Shown piece by piece: positions 9,441 to 17,202 of a DNA stretch of 64,000 bases (positions within the stretch are counted from its first letter, which is position 1; every line of letters starts with the position of its first letter). A program made the translations under genes and the position numbers. The notes below the pieces were generated by a model, which saw only the letters and a list, made by a program, of their open reading frames with translations, did not search any database and was not told the DNA's origin. The DNA is from Chryseobacterium arachidis (lineage in GTDB: Bacteria; Bacteroidota; Bacteroidia; Flavobacteriales; Weeksellaceae): positions 62,001-126,000 of the forward strand of contig NZ_FQUT01000006.1 of assembly GCF_900129245.1 (NCBI RefSeq), in the 5' to 3' direction.

Positions 9441-9692
9441 ATGCCCATGAGCGAAATATTAATTTTAGGAATTATCATTATTGCAGTATTGGCGTTTTTC
9501 AATAGAGAATGGATCAAAAACAGATTCTTTCCCAATGAAAAGCGAAATTATACAATTGATGATCAATTTAATTCCGATAAACGCGACAGGGAAAAAGAAA
9601 TCGATCATCTTCTCAGCAAGATGGGGAAAAACGGAATAAACGATCTGTCGGCAAAAGACAGAAAAAGACTGGATGAGCTGTCCAGAAAATAA
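9441..9692 (+). CDS. Small membrane-anchored protein, DUF6576-like
   Basis: 83 residues. The N-terminus is one membrane segment (EILILGIIIIAVLAFF), then a charged linker, then a helical tail DREKEIDHLLSKMGKNGIND and LSAKDRKRLDELSRK. A tail of the form 'LLdKi...G...LS..dk..L..lS' also ends Bacteroidota rhomboid proteins and small proteins grouped as DUF6576; that match is from memory. An ATG two codons in (MSEIL) is an equally good start. It is 15 bases ahead of the next gene and probably shares its transcript with lspA. Function unknown. Confidence 0.7.
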   Translation: MPMSEILILGIIIIAVLAFFNREWIKNRFFPNEKRNYTIDDQFNSDKRDREKEIDHLLSKMGKNGINDLSAKDRKRLDELSRK

Positions 9693-9707
9693 ATTTAAAT
9701 TAAAGCA

Positions 9708-9899
9708 ATGGAATCTATAATTGTACACACCAAAAATGCAATGGAACTGAACGCGCTGAAAAGTGTGCTGAAAGAAATGAATATCAAATTTGAAAAATTC
9801 CATACCAAAAACACTCACCACAACCAGAAGACGATCAAGAAAATCGTTGATCAAAAAAACGAAAAAATAGGGAAACCGACTAAACCAAAAGGATTGTAA
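9708..9899 (+). CDS. Small protein, DUF2683-like
   Basis: 63 residues beginning ESIIVHTKNAMELNALKSVL, resembling the small DUF2683 family (usual form 'e.lIvhpkn..ql.alka..kalki.fe'), with a lysine-rich tail. Such proteins are sometimes compared with antitoxins, but no partner toxin is visible here. The stop codon overlaps the lspA start by one base (TAATG), which points to translational coupling with lspA. Confidence 0.7.
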   Translation: MESIIVHTKNAMELNALKSVLKEMNIKFEKFHTKNTHHNQKTIKKIVDQKNEKIGKPTKPKGL

Positions 9900-10540
9900 T
9901 GAAGAAGATAGCATTTGTAACCTTGCTTATTTTATTGATAGATCAGGCTTCAAAAATTTATGTAAAGACAAACTTCGAACTCAATGAAAGCATTCCTGTT
10001 ATTAATGGTTTTTTCAACAAAACTTTTGTAGAGAATCCAGGGATGGCCTATGGTTTTCAGTTTGGAGGAATTATTGGTAAATATTTTCTTGTTATTGTAA
10101 GAATTTTCCTGATTGGGGGAATGGTTTACCTTTTCAGAAAATGGTTAAAACGCGGTGAATCTAATTACCTGCTTATTCCAATGGCCATGATTTTTGCAGG
10201 AGCCATCGGAAATTTAATTGACGGAATGTTTTATGGAATGATTTTCGACAGCGGTACAGTCTTCGATGAAAGTACCGGAAGATGGATCGGCTATGGAGGA
10301 GTCTCCAAATTTGTTCCTTTTGGACAGGGATATTCTACATTCATGAAAGGCTGTGTAGTGGATATGCTTCATTTTCCGTTGGTAGACTGGAACGTTCCGG
10401 AAAGCTGGCCTTTAATCGGAGGAAGACATATTGAATTTTTCAAATATATTTTCAATGTGGCAGATTCTGCGATTACAGTAGGTGCCGCTTTATTATTGAT
10501 TTTCAGAAAAAAAGCTTTTCCAAACGGTCTGGAATTTTAA
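9899..10540 (+). CDS. lspA: Lipoprotein signal peptidase (signal peptidase II)
   Basis: LspA is the inner-membrane aspartyl protease that removes signal peptides from prolipoproteins after diacylglyceryl transfer. The sequence shows the family blocks LIDQASKIYVKTNF (residues 13-26), VENPGMAYG, GNLIDGMFYG with the first catalytic Asp, and FNVADSAITVG with the second (near 193-200), and four membrane segments. At 213 residues it is longer than the usual ~165, with an insertion around residues 115-165; Bacteroidota LspA proteins often have this. It begins at the stop of the preceding small gene. Several lipoproteins in this window (for example at 12485, 25173 and 26938) would be substrates. Confidence 0.95.
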   Translation: MKKIAFVTLLILLIDQASKIYVKTNFELNESIPVINGFFNKTFVENPGMAYGFQFGGIIGKYFLVIVRIFLIGGMVYLFRKWLKRGESNYLLIPMAMIFAGAIGNLIDGMFYGMIFDSGTVFDESTGRWIGYGGVSKFVPFGQGYSTFMKGCVVDMLHFPLVDWNVPESWPLIGGRHIEFFKYIFNVADSAITVGAALLLIFRKKAFPNGLEF

Positions 10541-10555
10541 AGAATAACACACCCG

Positions 10556-11200
10556 ATGAAAAAATTAATTAAAAACATTTTTAAAATTTTCCTGCTGCTT
10601 TTTGTTGCAGGAATTATTTTTATTACCTGGGCGAACTACAGCATTAAAAAAGACAGCGATCCCAAAGTCTTTTATGATATTGCAGATCTGCCAGCAACGA
10701 AAACCGCACTACTGCTTGGAACGGGTAAAAATCTAAGCAACGGGCAGCCCAATGCTTATTTTTATAATAGAATTAAGGCAACTGCAGACTTATATAAAAG
10801 CGGAAAAGTTCAGTATATCATTGTAAGTGGCGACAACAGTCAGAAAAATTACAACGAACCGGAAGACATGCAGCTCGCATTGATTCAATACGGAATTCCT
10901 AAAGATAAAATCTTCCTTGACTTTGCTGGATTCCGAACGTTGGATTCTGTTGTACGAGCGAAAGAAATTTTTGGACAGAAAAAATTGATCATTGTTTCGC
11001 AAAAGTTTCATAATGAAAGAGCAGTATTTTTAGCCAAACAGAACGGAATGGAAGCTTTCGGTTACAATGCTCCCGATGTTAATAAATACGCAGGTTTTAA
11101 AACCAATATAAGAGAATATCTGGCTAAGGCAAAGGCTTATTTGGATTTGATTTTAGGTGTGAAGCCAAAATTTGGAGGAGACAAGGTTTTGATTCCTTGA
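10556..11200 (+). CDS. SanA/YdcF-like DUF218 protein
   Basis: The N-terminus is a single membrane anchor (IFLLLFVAGIIFITWAN, about residues 11-27). Then comes the DUF218 core: TALLLGTGKNLSNGQPN, YIIVSGDNS near residue 88, and a conserved Asp/Arg stretch DFAGFRTLDSV near 121. SanA of E. coli is an inner-membrane protein with an envelope barrier role (vancomycin exclusion at high temperature); the biochemical function of the family is unclear. It starts 15 bases after lspA and is likely the last gene of that run, since a 248-base repeat-bearing gap follows. Confidence 0.85.
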   Translation: MKKLIKNIFKIFLLLFVAGIIFITWANYSIKKDSDPKVFYDIADLPATKTALLLGTGKNLSNGQPNAYFYNRIKATADLYKSGKVQYIIVSGDNSQKNYNEPEDMQLALIQYGIPKDKIFLDFAGFRTLDSVVRAKEIFGQKKLIIVSQKFHNERAVFLAKQNGMEAFGYNAPDVNKYAGFKTNIREYLAKAKAYLDLILGVKPKFGGDKVLIP

Positions 11201-11208
11201 TTTTCACT

Positions 11209-11400
11209 CGCTGATTTTGCAGATTATGCAGATTTTTTTCATTTAGAATAATTTAAAATTTGGGCTAAAGCCTAATCTGTGTGCTTATTTTAAAAGCGGA
11301 CTAAAATCTACTCCTATTGATACACGGATATCAAATTTCTTCCGTAATTAAAAATTACCATGTAAACATCTGTGTAAATTCGTGAAATCTGTGGGAGAAT
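11209..11400. repeat. Intergenic dispersed repeats between sanA-like and trpS
   Basis: Three pieces follow each other. 11209-11235 (CGCTGATTTTGC, AGATTATGCAGATTT) matches the element at 3237. 11253-11330 has GGGCTAAAGCC and GCGGACTAAAATCTACTCC followed by TATTGATA, similar to the phrase at 31226-31248. 11366-11400 has CTGTGTAAATTCGTGAAATC and TGTGGGAGAAT, a relative of the pieces near 5054 and 3310. Such phrases recur between genes in flavobacterial genomes (from memory). No ORF is seen. Confidence 0.6.
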
Positions 11401-11448
11401 TAACTAAATTTGCAATTCATTAATTTTTTTAAATATAAATTTTAAACA

Positions 11449-12417
11449 ATGTCAAGAATTCTTACCGGCATTCAAGCCACCGGAACACCACACTTGGGAA
11501 ACCTTTTGGGTGCAATTATTCCTGCAATTGAGCTATCAAAGCAAGAAGGAAACGAATCATTTTTATTTATTGCAAATCTGCATTCTCTTACGCAAATCAA
11601 AGATGCGAAAGAACTGAAACAAAACACCTACGAGATTGCTGCGGCTTGGCTTGCTTGTGGGCTAGATACCGAAAAAACATTTTTTTACAGACAAAGCGAC
11701 ATCCCTGAAACCTGTGAACTTTCTTGGCATTTATCATGTTTTTTTCCTTATCAGAGATTGACGCTGGCGCATTCTTTTAAAGATAAAGCAGACCGTTTGC
11801 AGGATGTAAATGCAGGGTTATTTACCTATCCGATCTTGATGGCTGCCGATATTTTATTGTATGATGCTGAAATCGTTCCTGTAGGAAAAGATCAGCTTCA
11901 GCACTTGGAAATTGCGCGTGATGTAGCTTCAAGATTCAACAATCAGATGGGTGAAGTTTTTGTTTTGCCACAATCGGAGCTTCAGGAAGACACTAAATAT
12001 GTTCCCGGAGTGGATGGACACAAAATGTCTAAATCCAGAGGAAATATCATCAATATTTTCTTACCTGAGAAAGAGCTGAAAAAGCAGGTCATGAGCATCG
12101 AATCCGATTCTAAAACATTGGAAGAGCCTAAAGATCCTGAAAATGATAAAACATTTGCCATCTATCAACTGATTGCAACGCCTGAACAAACTGAAGAGTT
12201 AAGAGCGAAATATTTAGCAGGAAACTTCGGTTATGGTCATGCGAAAAAAGAGCTTTTGGATTTAATTTTAGTAAGGTTTGAAAAAGAAAGAGAATTATTT
12301 TCTTATTATATGAACAATCTTGAGGAACTGGAAGCTAAGCTTCAGGAAGGAGCGGCAAAAACGAGAGTGATTGCTACGGAAACGATTAAAAGAGTGAGAG
12401 AAAGTTTGGGAATTTAA
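11449..12417 (+). CDS. trpS: Tryptophanyl-tRNA synthetase
   Basis: This class Ic synthetase charges tRNA-Trp. Its 322 residues match the bacterial size. The HIGH equivalent TGTPHLGNLLG lies at residues 11-21 and the KMSKS loop as GHKMSKSRGN near residue 190; YPILMAADILLYDAEIVPVG is a family block of the active site (in part YPILMAADILLY). A TAAATTTG at 11405-11412, 37 bases before the ATG, fits the Bacteroidota -7 box. A hairpin ends it at 12441. Transcribed alone. Confidence 0.97.
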   Translation: MSRILTGIQATGTPHLGNLLGAIIPAIELSKQEGNESFLFIANLHSLTQIKDAKELKQNTYEIAAAWLACGLDTEKTFFYRQSDIPETCELSWHLSCFFPYQRLTLAHSFKDKADRLQDVNAGLFTYPILMAADILLYDAEIVPVGKDQLQHLEIARDVASRFNNQMGEVFVLPQSELQEDTKYVPGVDGHKMSKSRGNIINIFLPEKELKKQVMSIESDSKTLEEPKDPENDKTFAIYQLIATPEQTEELRAKYLAGNFGYGHAKKELLDLILVRFEKERELFSYYMNNLEELEAKLQEGAAKTRVIATETIKRVRESLGI

Positions 12418-12440
12418 TTCAAATTTTTAAAAATATTAAG

Positions 12441-12465
12441 AAAGCCTTTCAGATTGAAGGGCTTT
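12441..12465 (+). terminator. Terminator of trpS
   Basis: Arms AAAGCCTTTC (12441-12450) and GAAGGGCTTT (12456-12465) pair with a single G-U, loop AGATT, then TTGTTTTCTATTTTTAT. Confidence 0.8.
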
Positions 12466-12484
12466 TGTTTTCTATTTTTATTTA

Positions 12485-12847
12485 ATGAAAAATTTTTGCT
12501 TAGTAATTATTCTAATTTTGTCTTCTTGTAAAAAAGAAGATCAGTATTTTAATGTAAAGGATGATTTAATTTATAAATATAAAAATGAATTATTTTTAAA
12601 ACACACAATAATTCTTAAAAATAGAAATCCTAAAAATTCAGGTAAAGTAATACGCTTTTTTAACGATGTTGCTCACAAGAACAAGGTTCTTAAATTAAAA
12701 GATTTTATTGATACAAAGACCTTTCATCAAATAAAAAACAATTATCAAGACAGATTTATTAAAGATGTATATGAAGATTCTAAATATCAATATATTTTCA
12801 GGGACCACCCAGCTTCTTCACCATATATTTTAATAAAAAGTAGATAA
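12485..12847 (+). CDS. Small putative lipoprotein, 120 aa
   Basis: The protein opens with a lipoprotein signal, MKNFCLVIILILSSCKKEDQ, with the lipobox cysteine at residue 15. The rest is lysine-, asparagine- and isoleucine-rich with no motif that I recognise. Codons are more AT-rich than in trpS. The gene sits immediately after the trpS terminator, and its stop codon directly abuts the stop codon of the convergent kinase gene (12847/12848, no spacer). Function unknown; possibly recently acquired or fast-evolving. Confidence 0.65.
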   Translation: MKNFCLVIILILSSCKKEDQYFNVKDDLIYKYKNELFLKHTIILKNRNPKNSGKVIRFFNDVAHKNKVLKLKDFIDTKTFHQIKNNYQDRFIKDVYEDSKYQYIFRDHPASSPYILIKSR

Positions 12848-14131
12848 TTACTTATTGTCTTTTGAAAGAATAAAATAATGCATTTCATCCCCAAATTCAT
12901 ACGAAATATTCCAATTTGGATATTGTTTGATGATCGACATAATAATTGAAAGTCCTAATCCTGTAGAAGTATGATCCGAGCTTTGCTTATAAAAACGGCT
13001 GAAAATTTTCGATGAATCCAAAGCTGTTTTAGAACCTGAATTTTGGAAAATCATTCTTTCTTTTTCAATAATGATATTAATATTTCCGTTTTGATGATTG
13101 TATTTCACCGCATTTTTCAACAAATTTGATAGTAAAACATTCGCCAGATCCGGATTAAAATCTGTGACGAAATTTTCCTTTTCGAAGACATTTACTTTAA
13201 TATTTTTGAACTCAATAAAATCTTCATATTCTTTCAGTAAATCATGGATCATGTCATTGAAATTAACGATCTGAATTTTATTGAACTGACTGTTTTCAAT
13301 TTTAGAAAGCATCAACAAAGATTTATTAATGGCGACCATTCTTCGCAAATCATTCTTTACTTCCACGAAAGAATTCATGCTTTTTTCTTCCAAATCTTCG
13401 TTCTGAATCATTAAATCAATTTTATTAATGACAATCGCCAAAGGGGTCTGCAACTCATGCGAAGCATTTTCTATAAATTGCTTCTGTTGATGAAAAGCCA
13501 ATTCGTTTCTTTCGATCATTTCATCAATTTCAACATTCAATTCTTCAAATTCCTTGATTTTATACTCTTGCGGAACTGCTGTTGTAGCAACCCCAAACTG
13601 GTATTTTTTAAGTTTATCTAAAATCTTATAAAACGGTCGCATCGCCTTGCTCAACAAAAATCCGTTGACGAAAAGAATACTTACCACCAAGAAAAAATAA
13701 AGCACAACCAAAGCAATACTTAAGTCATAAATCAGTTCATCCTCTTCTACCGTCGATGTCCTGACCGTTAATTTTCTGTATCCGCCAAATTGGTCTTTAA
13801 ATCCTGTTTCCAACACACGATACGGTTCATCATCATCGTCGTACTCCATGTAATATGTTCGGTTGTAAAACTTATTTCTGTTGTTGTATTCTGCTTCCGA
13901 AACAGGAACTATCTTAAATTCATTGAAAGCAAAATCAGTATTATTAAGCAATTTTTCATCCTGATAAACCGCCTTGATCAACTGTATTTTTCTGTTTTTC
14001 AGTCCGTCATCCACATTATCATACACTTCATCCAAAATAAAGGCATAAAACAAAGCCGCCCAAACCGCAATAATCAGCAGCAAGGCAACAATAAGGTATT
14101 TTATCGTGTAATATTTTAACGAACTTTTCAT
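12848..14131 (-). CDS. Sensor histidine kinase (OmpR-partner type)
   Basis: Membrane kinase of 427 residues: membrane segments at about 11-33 and 135-157 flank a periplasmic sensor of about 100 residues rich in acidic and aromatic residues. The HisKA box is FIENASHELQTPLAI with phospho-His at 225. The HATPase region has the N box LLSNLLKNAVKYNH, a shortened G1 (FQNSG) and G2 GLGLSIIMSI near 400. The kinase starts exactly where the response regulator gene ends (14131/14132), so the two form one transcript. The lack of a distinct HAMP motif is common in this Bacteroidota subgroup. The signal is unknown; the PepSY-like gene at 14.9 kb is a possible target. Confidence 0.92.
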   Translation of the reverse strand: MKSSLKYYTIKYLIVALLLIIAVWAALFYAFILDEVYDNVDDGLKNRKIQLIKAVYQDEKLLNNTDFAFNEFKIVPVSEAEYNNRNKFYNRTYYMEYDDDDEPYRVLETGFKDQFGGYRKLTVRTSTVEEDELIYDLSIALVVLYFFLVVSILFVNGFLLSKAMRPFYKILDKLKKYQFGVATTAVPQEYKIKEFEELNVEIDEMIERNELAFHQQKQFIENASHELQTPLAIVINKIDLMIQNEDLEEKSMNSFVEVKNDLRRMVAINKSLLMLSKIENSQFNKIQIVNFNDMIHDLLKEYEDFIEFKNIKVNVFEKENFVTDFNPDLANVLLSNLLKNAVKYNHQNGNINIIIEKERMIFQNSGSKTALDSSKIFSRFYKQSSDHTSTGLGLSIIMSIIKQYPNWNISYEFGDEMHYFILSKDNK

Positions 14132-14803
14132 TTAAATCAATTTATAACCAATTCCGTAAACCGCCTGAAAATCGGCTTCTGAATTGGAATTCTTTAATTT
14201 TTTTCTAAGATTTTTAATTTGAGAATAAATAAAATCCAGACTGTCCGCCTGATCGATATAATCTCCCCAAATTGCTTCCGCCAAAGTAGTTTTCTGCAAC
14301 GTTTTTTCAGGCTGAATCACAAAATAATACAACAAATCATATTCTTTACGATTCAAAACCAATTCTTTATTATTGATTAAAACTTTTCTGTTTTCCGGAT
14401 CGATGTTGATATTTTTATAAGAAATTGTATTTTCTCCGTCCTGTTTTTTCCTTCTGATAACAGATTTTATTCTCGCCAATAATTCAGCCAAATGGAAAGG
14501 TTTAGCCAAATAATCATCTGCACCAATCTCCAGACCGGCAACTTTATCATCCACAGAATCTTTTGCCGACAAAATAATCACTGGATCTTTTTTGTGCATG
14601 GCTTTTATTTCTTTCAGTAAATTAATTCCGCTTCCGTCGGGAAGCATGATATCTAAAAGAATGCAGTCATATTCATAAGAAATGATTTTTTCCAGTCCGG
14701 AACTGTAATCTTCGGCATATTCTACAATAAATTGTTCTGCTTCCAGAAAATTTTGGACAATATTTTTCAGTTCAGGTTCGTCTTCTATAATTAAAATTTT
14801 CAT
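14132..14803 (-). CDS. OmpR/PhoB-family response regulator
   Basis: Receiver domain at residues 1-115 with acidic pocket IEDE (6-9), phospho-acceptor Asp51 in LLDIMLPDG and the conserved Lys101 in AKPF. Residues 125-223 are the winged-helix DNA-binding domain (LNRKEYDLLYYFVIQPEKTL; VYGIGYKLI at the end). It is the first gene of the two-gene operon with the kinase and ends on the base next to the kinase start codon. DNA targets are not evident from the window. Confidence 0.93.
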   Translation of the reverse strand: MKILIIEDEPELKNIVQNFLEAEQFIVEYAEDYSSGLEKIISYEYDCILLDIMLPDGSGINLLKEIKAMHKKDPVIILSAKDSVDDKVAGLEIGADDYLAKPFHLAELLARIKSVIRRKKQDGENTISYKNINIDPENRKVLINNKELVLNRKEYDLLYYFVIQPEKTLQKTTLAEAIWGDYIDQADSLDFIYSQIKNLRKKLKNSNSEADFQAVYGIGYKLI

Positions 14804-14839
14804 GCGTTTTAAATATGAAGTTCTATCAAAGATATAAAA

Positions 14840-14863
14840 TTAAAACCTCCTGCTTTAGGAGGC
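14840..14863 (-). terminator. Terminator of the PepSY-like gene
   Basis: On the minus strand CCTCCT-AAAGC-AGGAGG (14846-14862) is followed by TTTTAATTTTA, just past the stop at 14869. Confidence 0.75.
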
Positions 14864-14868
14864 TATGA

Positions 14869-15318
14869 TCAATCATCAATTTTTGTAAAGTTTCCGTTTC
14901 TGTCGAATTCCACTTCAACTCCGTTAGAAAGTTCGGCTTCATAAGACCATCTTCCTTTTTTAATCTGAGTAATAAAGGTTTGGGGAAAGCTTCTCGTTAC
15001 ATAGTTTCTGATATTGACAGGAATGAAATTGTAAGGAATTTTCTGATGTTTTCCATCGACTTCTTTCCAGTTTCCATTTCTATCAAATTCAATTTTTACG
15101 CCATTTGCCAAATACACATTGTATTCATCGACACCATAAATTTCTCTGTCTTCAACTGCAGAACCAATTCCGACACCTTTAAAATTCGTAAAAAGAAAAG
15201 TTTTTGCTGCTTTGGGTAATTGATTGGGATTAATCGCTCTGTCTTGTCCGTAAACAAAACCCGCAATTAAGATAAGAAGGACTGCTAATGCAATTGTTAT
15301 TTTTGTTCTTGTTTCCAT
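14869..15318 (-). CDS. PepSY-like (DUF2874-type) secreted protein
   Basis: After one N-terminal hydrophobic segment (ITIALAVLLILIAGFVYG) there are two internal repeats. Each has a LPKAAKTFL/IPVNIRNYV-type helix, then an aromatic strand and the phrase NGVKIEFDRNGNW (about residues 71-83) or NGVEVEFDRNGNF (about 132-144). This tandem arrangement is typical of PepSY-like periplasmic proteins of Bacteroidota, related to BLIP folds. Known genes of this type are often targets of neighbouring two-component systems; here the regulator gene lies just downstream on the same strand, with a terminator between. Function unknown. Confidence 0.8.
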   Translation of the reverse strand: METRTKITIALAVLLILIAGFVYGQDRAINPNQLPKAAKTFLFTNFKGVGIGSAVEDREIYGVDEYNVYLANGVKIEFDRNGNWKEVDGKHQKIPYNFIPVNIRNYVTRSFPQTFITQIKKGRWSYEAELSNGVEVEFDRNGNFTKIDD

Positions 15319-15448
15319 AATTTTCTACTTTTTGTTAATTATTATGGAACAAATATCTATATCAAATTGGGAAAGAATTGGGAAAAATCCAGAATTGGAT
15401 TTAGATGATGATTTTTTTGCTGATATCACCTTTTTTCTTCTTAAGAAA

Positions 15449-15483
15449 AATGCTTGTCAAGGTTTTGAACCTTGACAAGCATT
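15449..15483 (-). terminator. Long perfect hairpin, terminator of the yjjG unit
   Basis: A perfect 16-bp inverted repeat (AATGCTTGTCAAGGTT, 15449-15464; AACCTTGACAAGCATT, 15468-15483; loop TTG). On the minus strand a T run with C (TTTCTTAAG) follows. It lies 19 bases past the stop of the phosphatase gene. The stem is longer than a terminator needs. Confidence 0.75.
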
Positions 15484-15501
15484 AAATATAATTCAAAACT
15501 T

Positions 15502-16209
15502 TTAATTAAAATTTAAAAAAAATTCTTTAATCTGCAACAAATGTTTAATTGATTTCAAACCTTCCTGTTGTGGATTTTCATTTAAAACATCAAAGAAAAT
15601 AACATCCATTCCGAAGTTTTGGGCTCCGACAACATCCGCGATCCAATCATCTCCGATTAAAATACTGTTTTCTTTTGTGGCATCAGAAAGATTTAAAGAA
15701 TATTCAAAAATTTCAGGACGCGGTTTTCTTACTCCAACTGTATCCGCACTTGTAATGGTCTGGAAATATGTATCAATTCCGGATAAAATACATTTTCTTT
15801 CCGTCACTTCTTTAAATCCGTTGGAAATAATATGCAATGTGTAGTTTTTGGCTTTAAGATATTCTAAAATATACTCTGCGCCTTCTACCAGTTCATTATG
15901 ATTGAGGATTTTATCTAAAAAATGTTCTTCAAAAAACATTGATAGTTCTAAATCATCTACAGTAAAACGTTTAAAAGTATCATAAAAACGATGTTTCCTC
16001 AGATATTCTTTATCGATAATTCCATCACGAATGTCTTCCCAAAGTTTTTCATTGATTTCGTGATAAACCGAATGGAATTCATCAAAATTGATATTATATT
16101 TTAACCCGATTTCTTCTTTTTCGAAAAGGTCTTTTATCGTTAAATAGGCATTTCTGCGGTGATCCCAAAGTGTATTGTCGAGATCAAAAAAAATGTGCTG
16201 AATTTTCAT
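15502..16209 (-). CDS. YjjG-family HAD nucleotidase
   Basis: HAD-superfamily phosphatase of 235 residues with motif I FFDLDNTLWDH (Asp nucleophile near residue 7), motif II IISNGF, motif III Lys in GVRKPRPEIF and motif IV IGDDWIADVVGA. YjjG enzymes hydrolyse non-canonical pyrimidine nucleoside monophosphates as a house-cleaning step in the cytoplasm. The only ATG is at 16209; a longer reading from a TTG at 16218 has no support. It is the last gene of a probable three-gene unit, 20 bases after a 44-codon gene. Confidence 0.88.
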   Translation of the reverse strand: MKIQHIFFDLDNTLWDHRRNAYLTIKDLFEKEEIGLKYNINFDEFHSVYHEINEKLWEDIRDGIIDKEYLRKHRFYDTFKRFTVDDLELSMFFEEHFLDKILNHNELVEGAEYILEYLKAKNYTLHIISNGFKEVTERKCILSGIDTYFQTITSADTVGVRKPRPEIFEYSLNLSDATKENSILIGDDWIADVVGAQNFGMDVIFFDVLNENPQQEGLKSIKHLLQIKEFFLNFN

Positions 16210-16229
16210 ACAGCACAAAATTAATAATT

Positions 16230-16364
16230 TTAATTTTTGGAAATCGGATAATTCTTGCTCTTGGTTTTTACAACCTCGACACTCTTTGAAAAGTTGAGCA
16301 AAAAGTCAATCGTTTGTTTCTTAGGTTTCAAAGCTTTCACTTTTAAGGAATCATTTTTTCTCAT
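16230..16364 (-). CDS. Small basic protein of 44 aa, unknown function
   Basis: A complete ORF lies between the sigma factor and the phosphatase genes on their strand: it begins MRKNDSLKVKALKPKKQTID and ends VVKTKSKNYPISKN before TAA, with a central hydrophobic helix IDFLLNFSKSVEVV. It is strongly basic, with a lysine-rich head and tail. It starts 49 bases after the sigma factor stop and ends 20 bases before the phosphatase start, so it fits an operon. Support comes from placement, ATG start and protein-like composition; there is no Shine-Dalgarno, which is normal here. I do not recognise a named family. Confidence 0.65.
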   Translation of the reverse strand: MRKNDSLKVKALKPKKQTIDFLLNFSKSVEVVKTKSKNYPISKN

Positions 16365-16413
16365 AGGCGATTAAATGTTTTTCCTTAGAACGAGAATTTT
16401 CCGAATTTATTAT

Positions 16414-17004
16414 CTATCTTGTCAAGACAATATTATTTTCTTCCATGATTTTTCTCAGGTTGATCAACGCGTACCGTACTCTCCCTAATGTAGTATTGAT
16501 GCTCATGTCTGTATGGTCAGCGATTTCTTTAAAGCTTAAACCATCAAAAAATCTAAGTTTAATTACCTCTTGCTGGTTTTGCGGCAGGAATTGGAGCATC
16601 TTCAAAAGATCTTCCTGAATCTGGTTGGTTACCAATTGGTCCTCAATATTTTCAGAAGGTTCTCTTAATAAATCAAAAATAGAATATTCGTCGGTTTCAA
16701 AAGTAGTTTCGGAAACTTTGATGTTTTTTGCTTTTGATCTGAAATGGTCGATAATAAGATTGTGAGCAATTCTTTTTGCCCAAAGAATGAACTTTCCTTC
16801 TTCGTTATAGCGTCCTTCTTTTAGCATCACGATAATCTTCATGAATGTATCCTGAAATACATCGTTTGCTAAATCTTCATCATTAATTTTGTAAAAAATG
16901 AATGTAAACAGTTCTCTCTGATGACGGTGAATAAGGGTTGACAACGCCTCTTCGTCTCCTTTTTGGTAAAGGGAAATTAGTAAACTATCCGATTTTGATT
17001 TCAT
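16414..17004 (-). CDS. ECF-type RNA polymerase sigma factor
   Basis: A 196-residue sigma-70 family protein with region 2 (LANDVFQDTFMKIIVML, the -10-binding helix FILWAKRIAHNLIIDHFRSK) and region 4 (LPQNQQEVIKLRFFDGLSF, then the helix-turn-helix EIADHTDMSINTTLGRVRYA). I start it at the ATG at 17004 (MKSKSDSLLI), preceded by a purine-rich GAAAGAAG; the frame extends 25 codons upstream but that extension has no family look. No anti-sigma gene is adjacent; instead the 44-aa gene follows. The long linker with acidic residues between the regions is seen in the flavobacterial general type. Confidence 0.9.
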   Translation of the reverse strand: MKSKSDSLLISLYQKGDEEALSTLIHRHQRELFTFIFYKINDEDLANDVFQDTFMKIIVMLKEGRYNEEGKFILWAKRIAHNLIIDHFRSKAKNIKVSETTFETDEYSIFDLLREPSENIEDQLVTNQIQEDLLKMLQFLPQNQQEVIKLRFFDGLSFKEIADHTDMSINTTLGRVRYALINLRKIMEENNIVLTR

Positions 17005-17202
17005 AACTTCTTTCTCAATAAATATTTTGCTGATGAAAATTTTCCCAGATATTTTATCTGGCTTCAGCTGTAAATACAAAACAATTCTTCAGAGTAAAGT
17101 CGAATCAATAGGCGGATACAATTTTTCTATGGTGTAAATATAATAAATTTTTAATAACTGTTAACCATTTATTAATTTTTTACGAGAAAAATTTAAAAAA
17201 AA

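Noticed and set aside
9465-9914. A 149-codon minus-strand frame
   Set aside because: Antisense to two small genes that have family resemblance and tight coupling to lspA; Phe-rich translation without structure.
16210-16218. N-terminal extension of the YjjG-like enzyme from a TTG
   Set aside because: The normal HAD N-terminus begins at the ATG at 16209; the extra residues MCC have no support.
17005-17079. 25-residue N-terminal extension of the sigma factor
   Set aside because: Not like sigma region 2; a purine-rich GAAAGAAG stands before the ATG at 17004.
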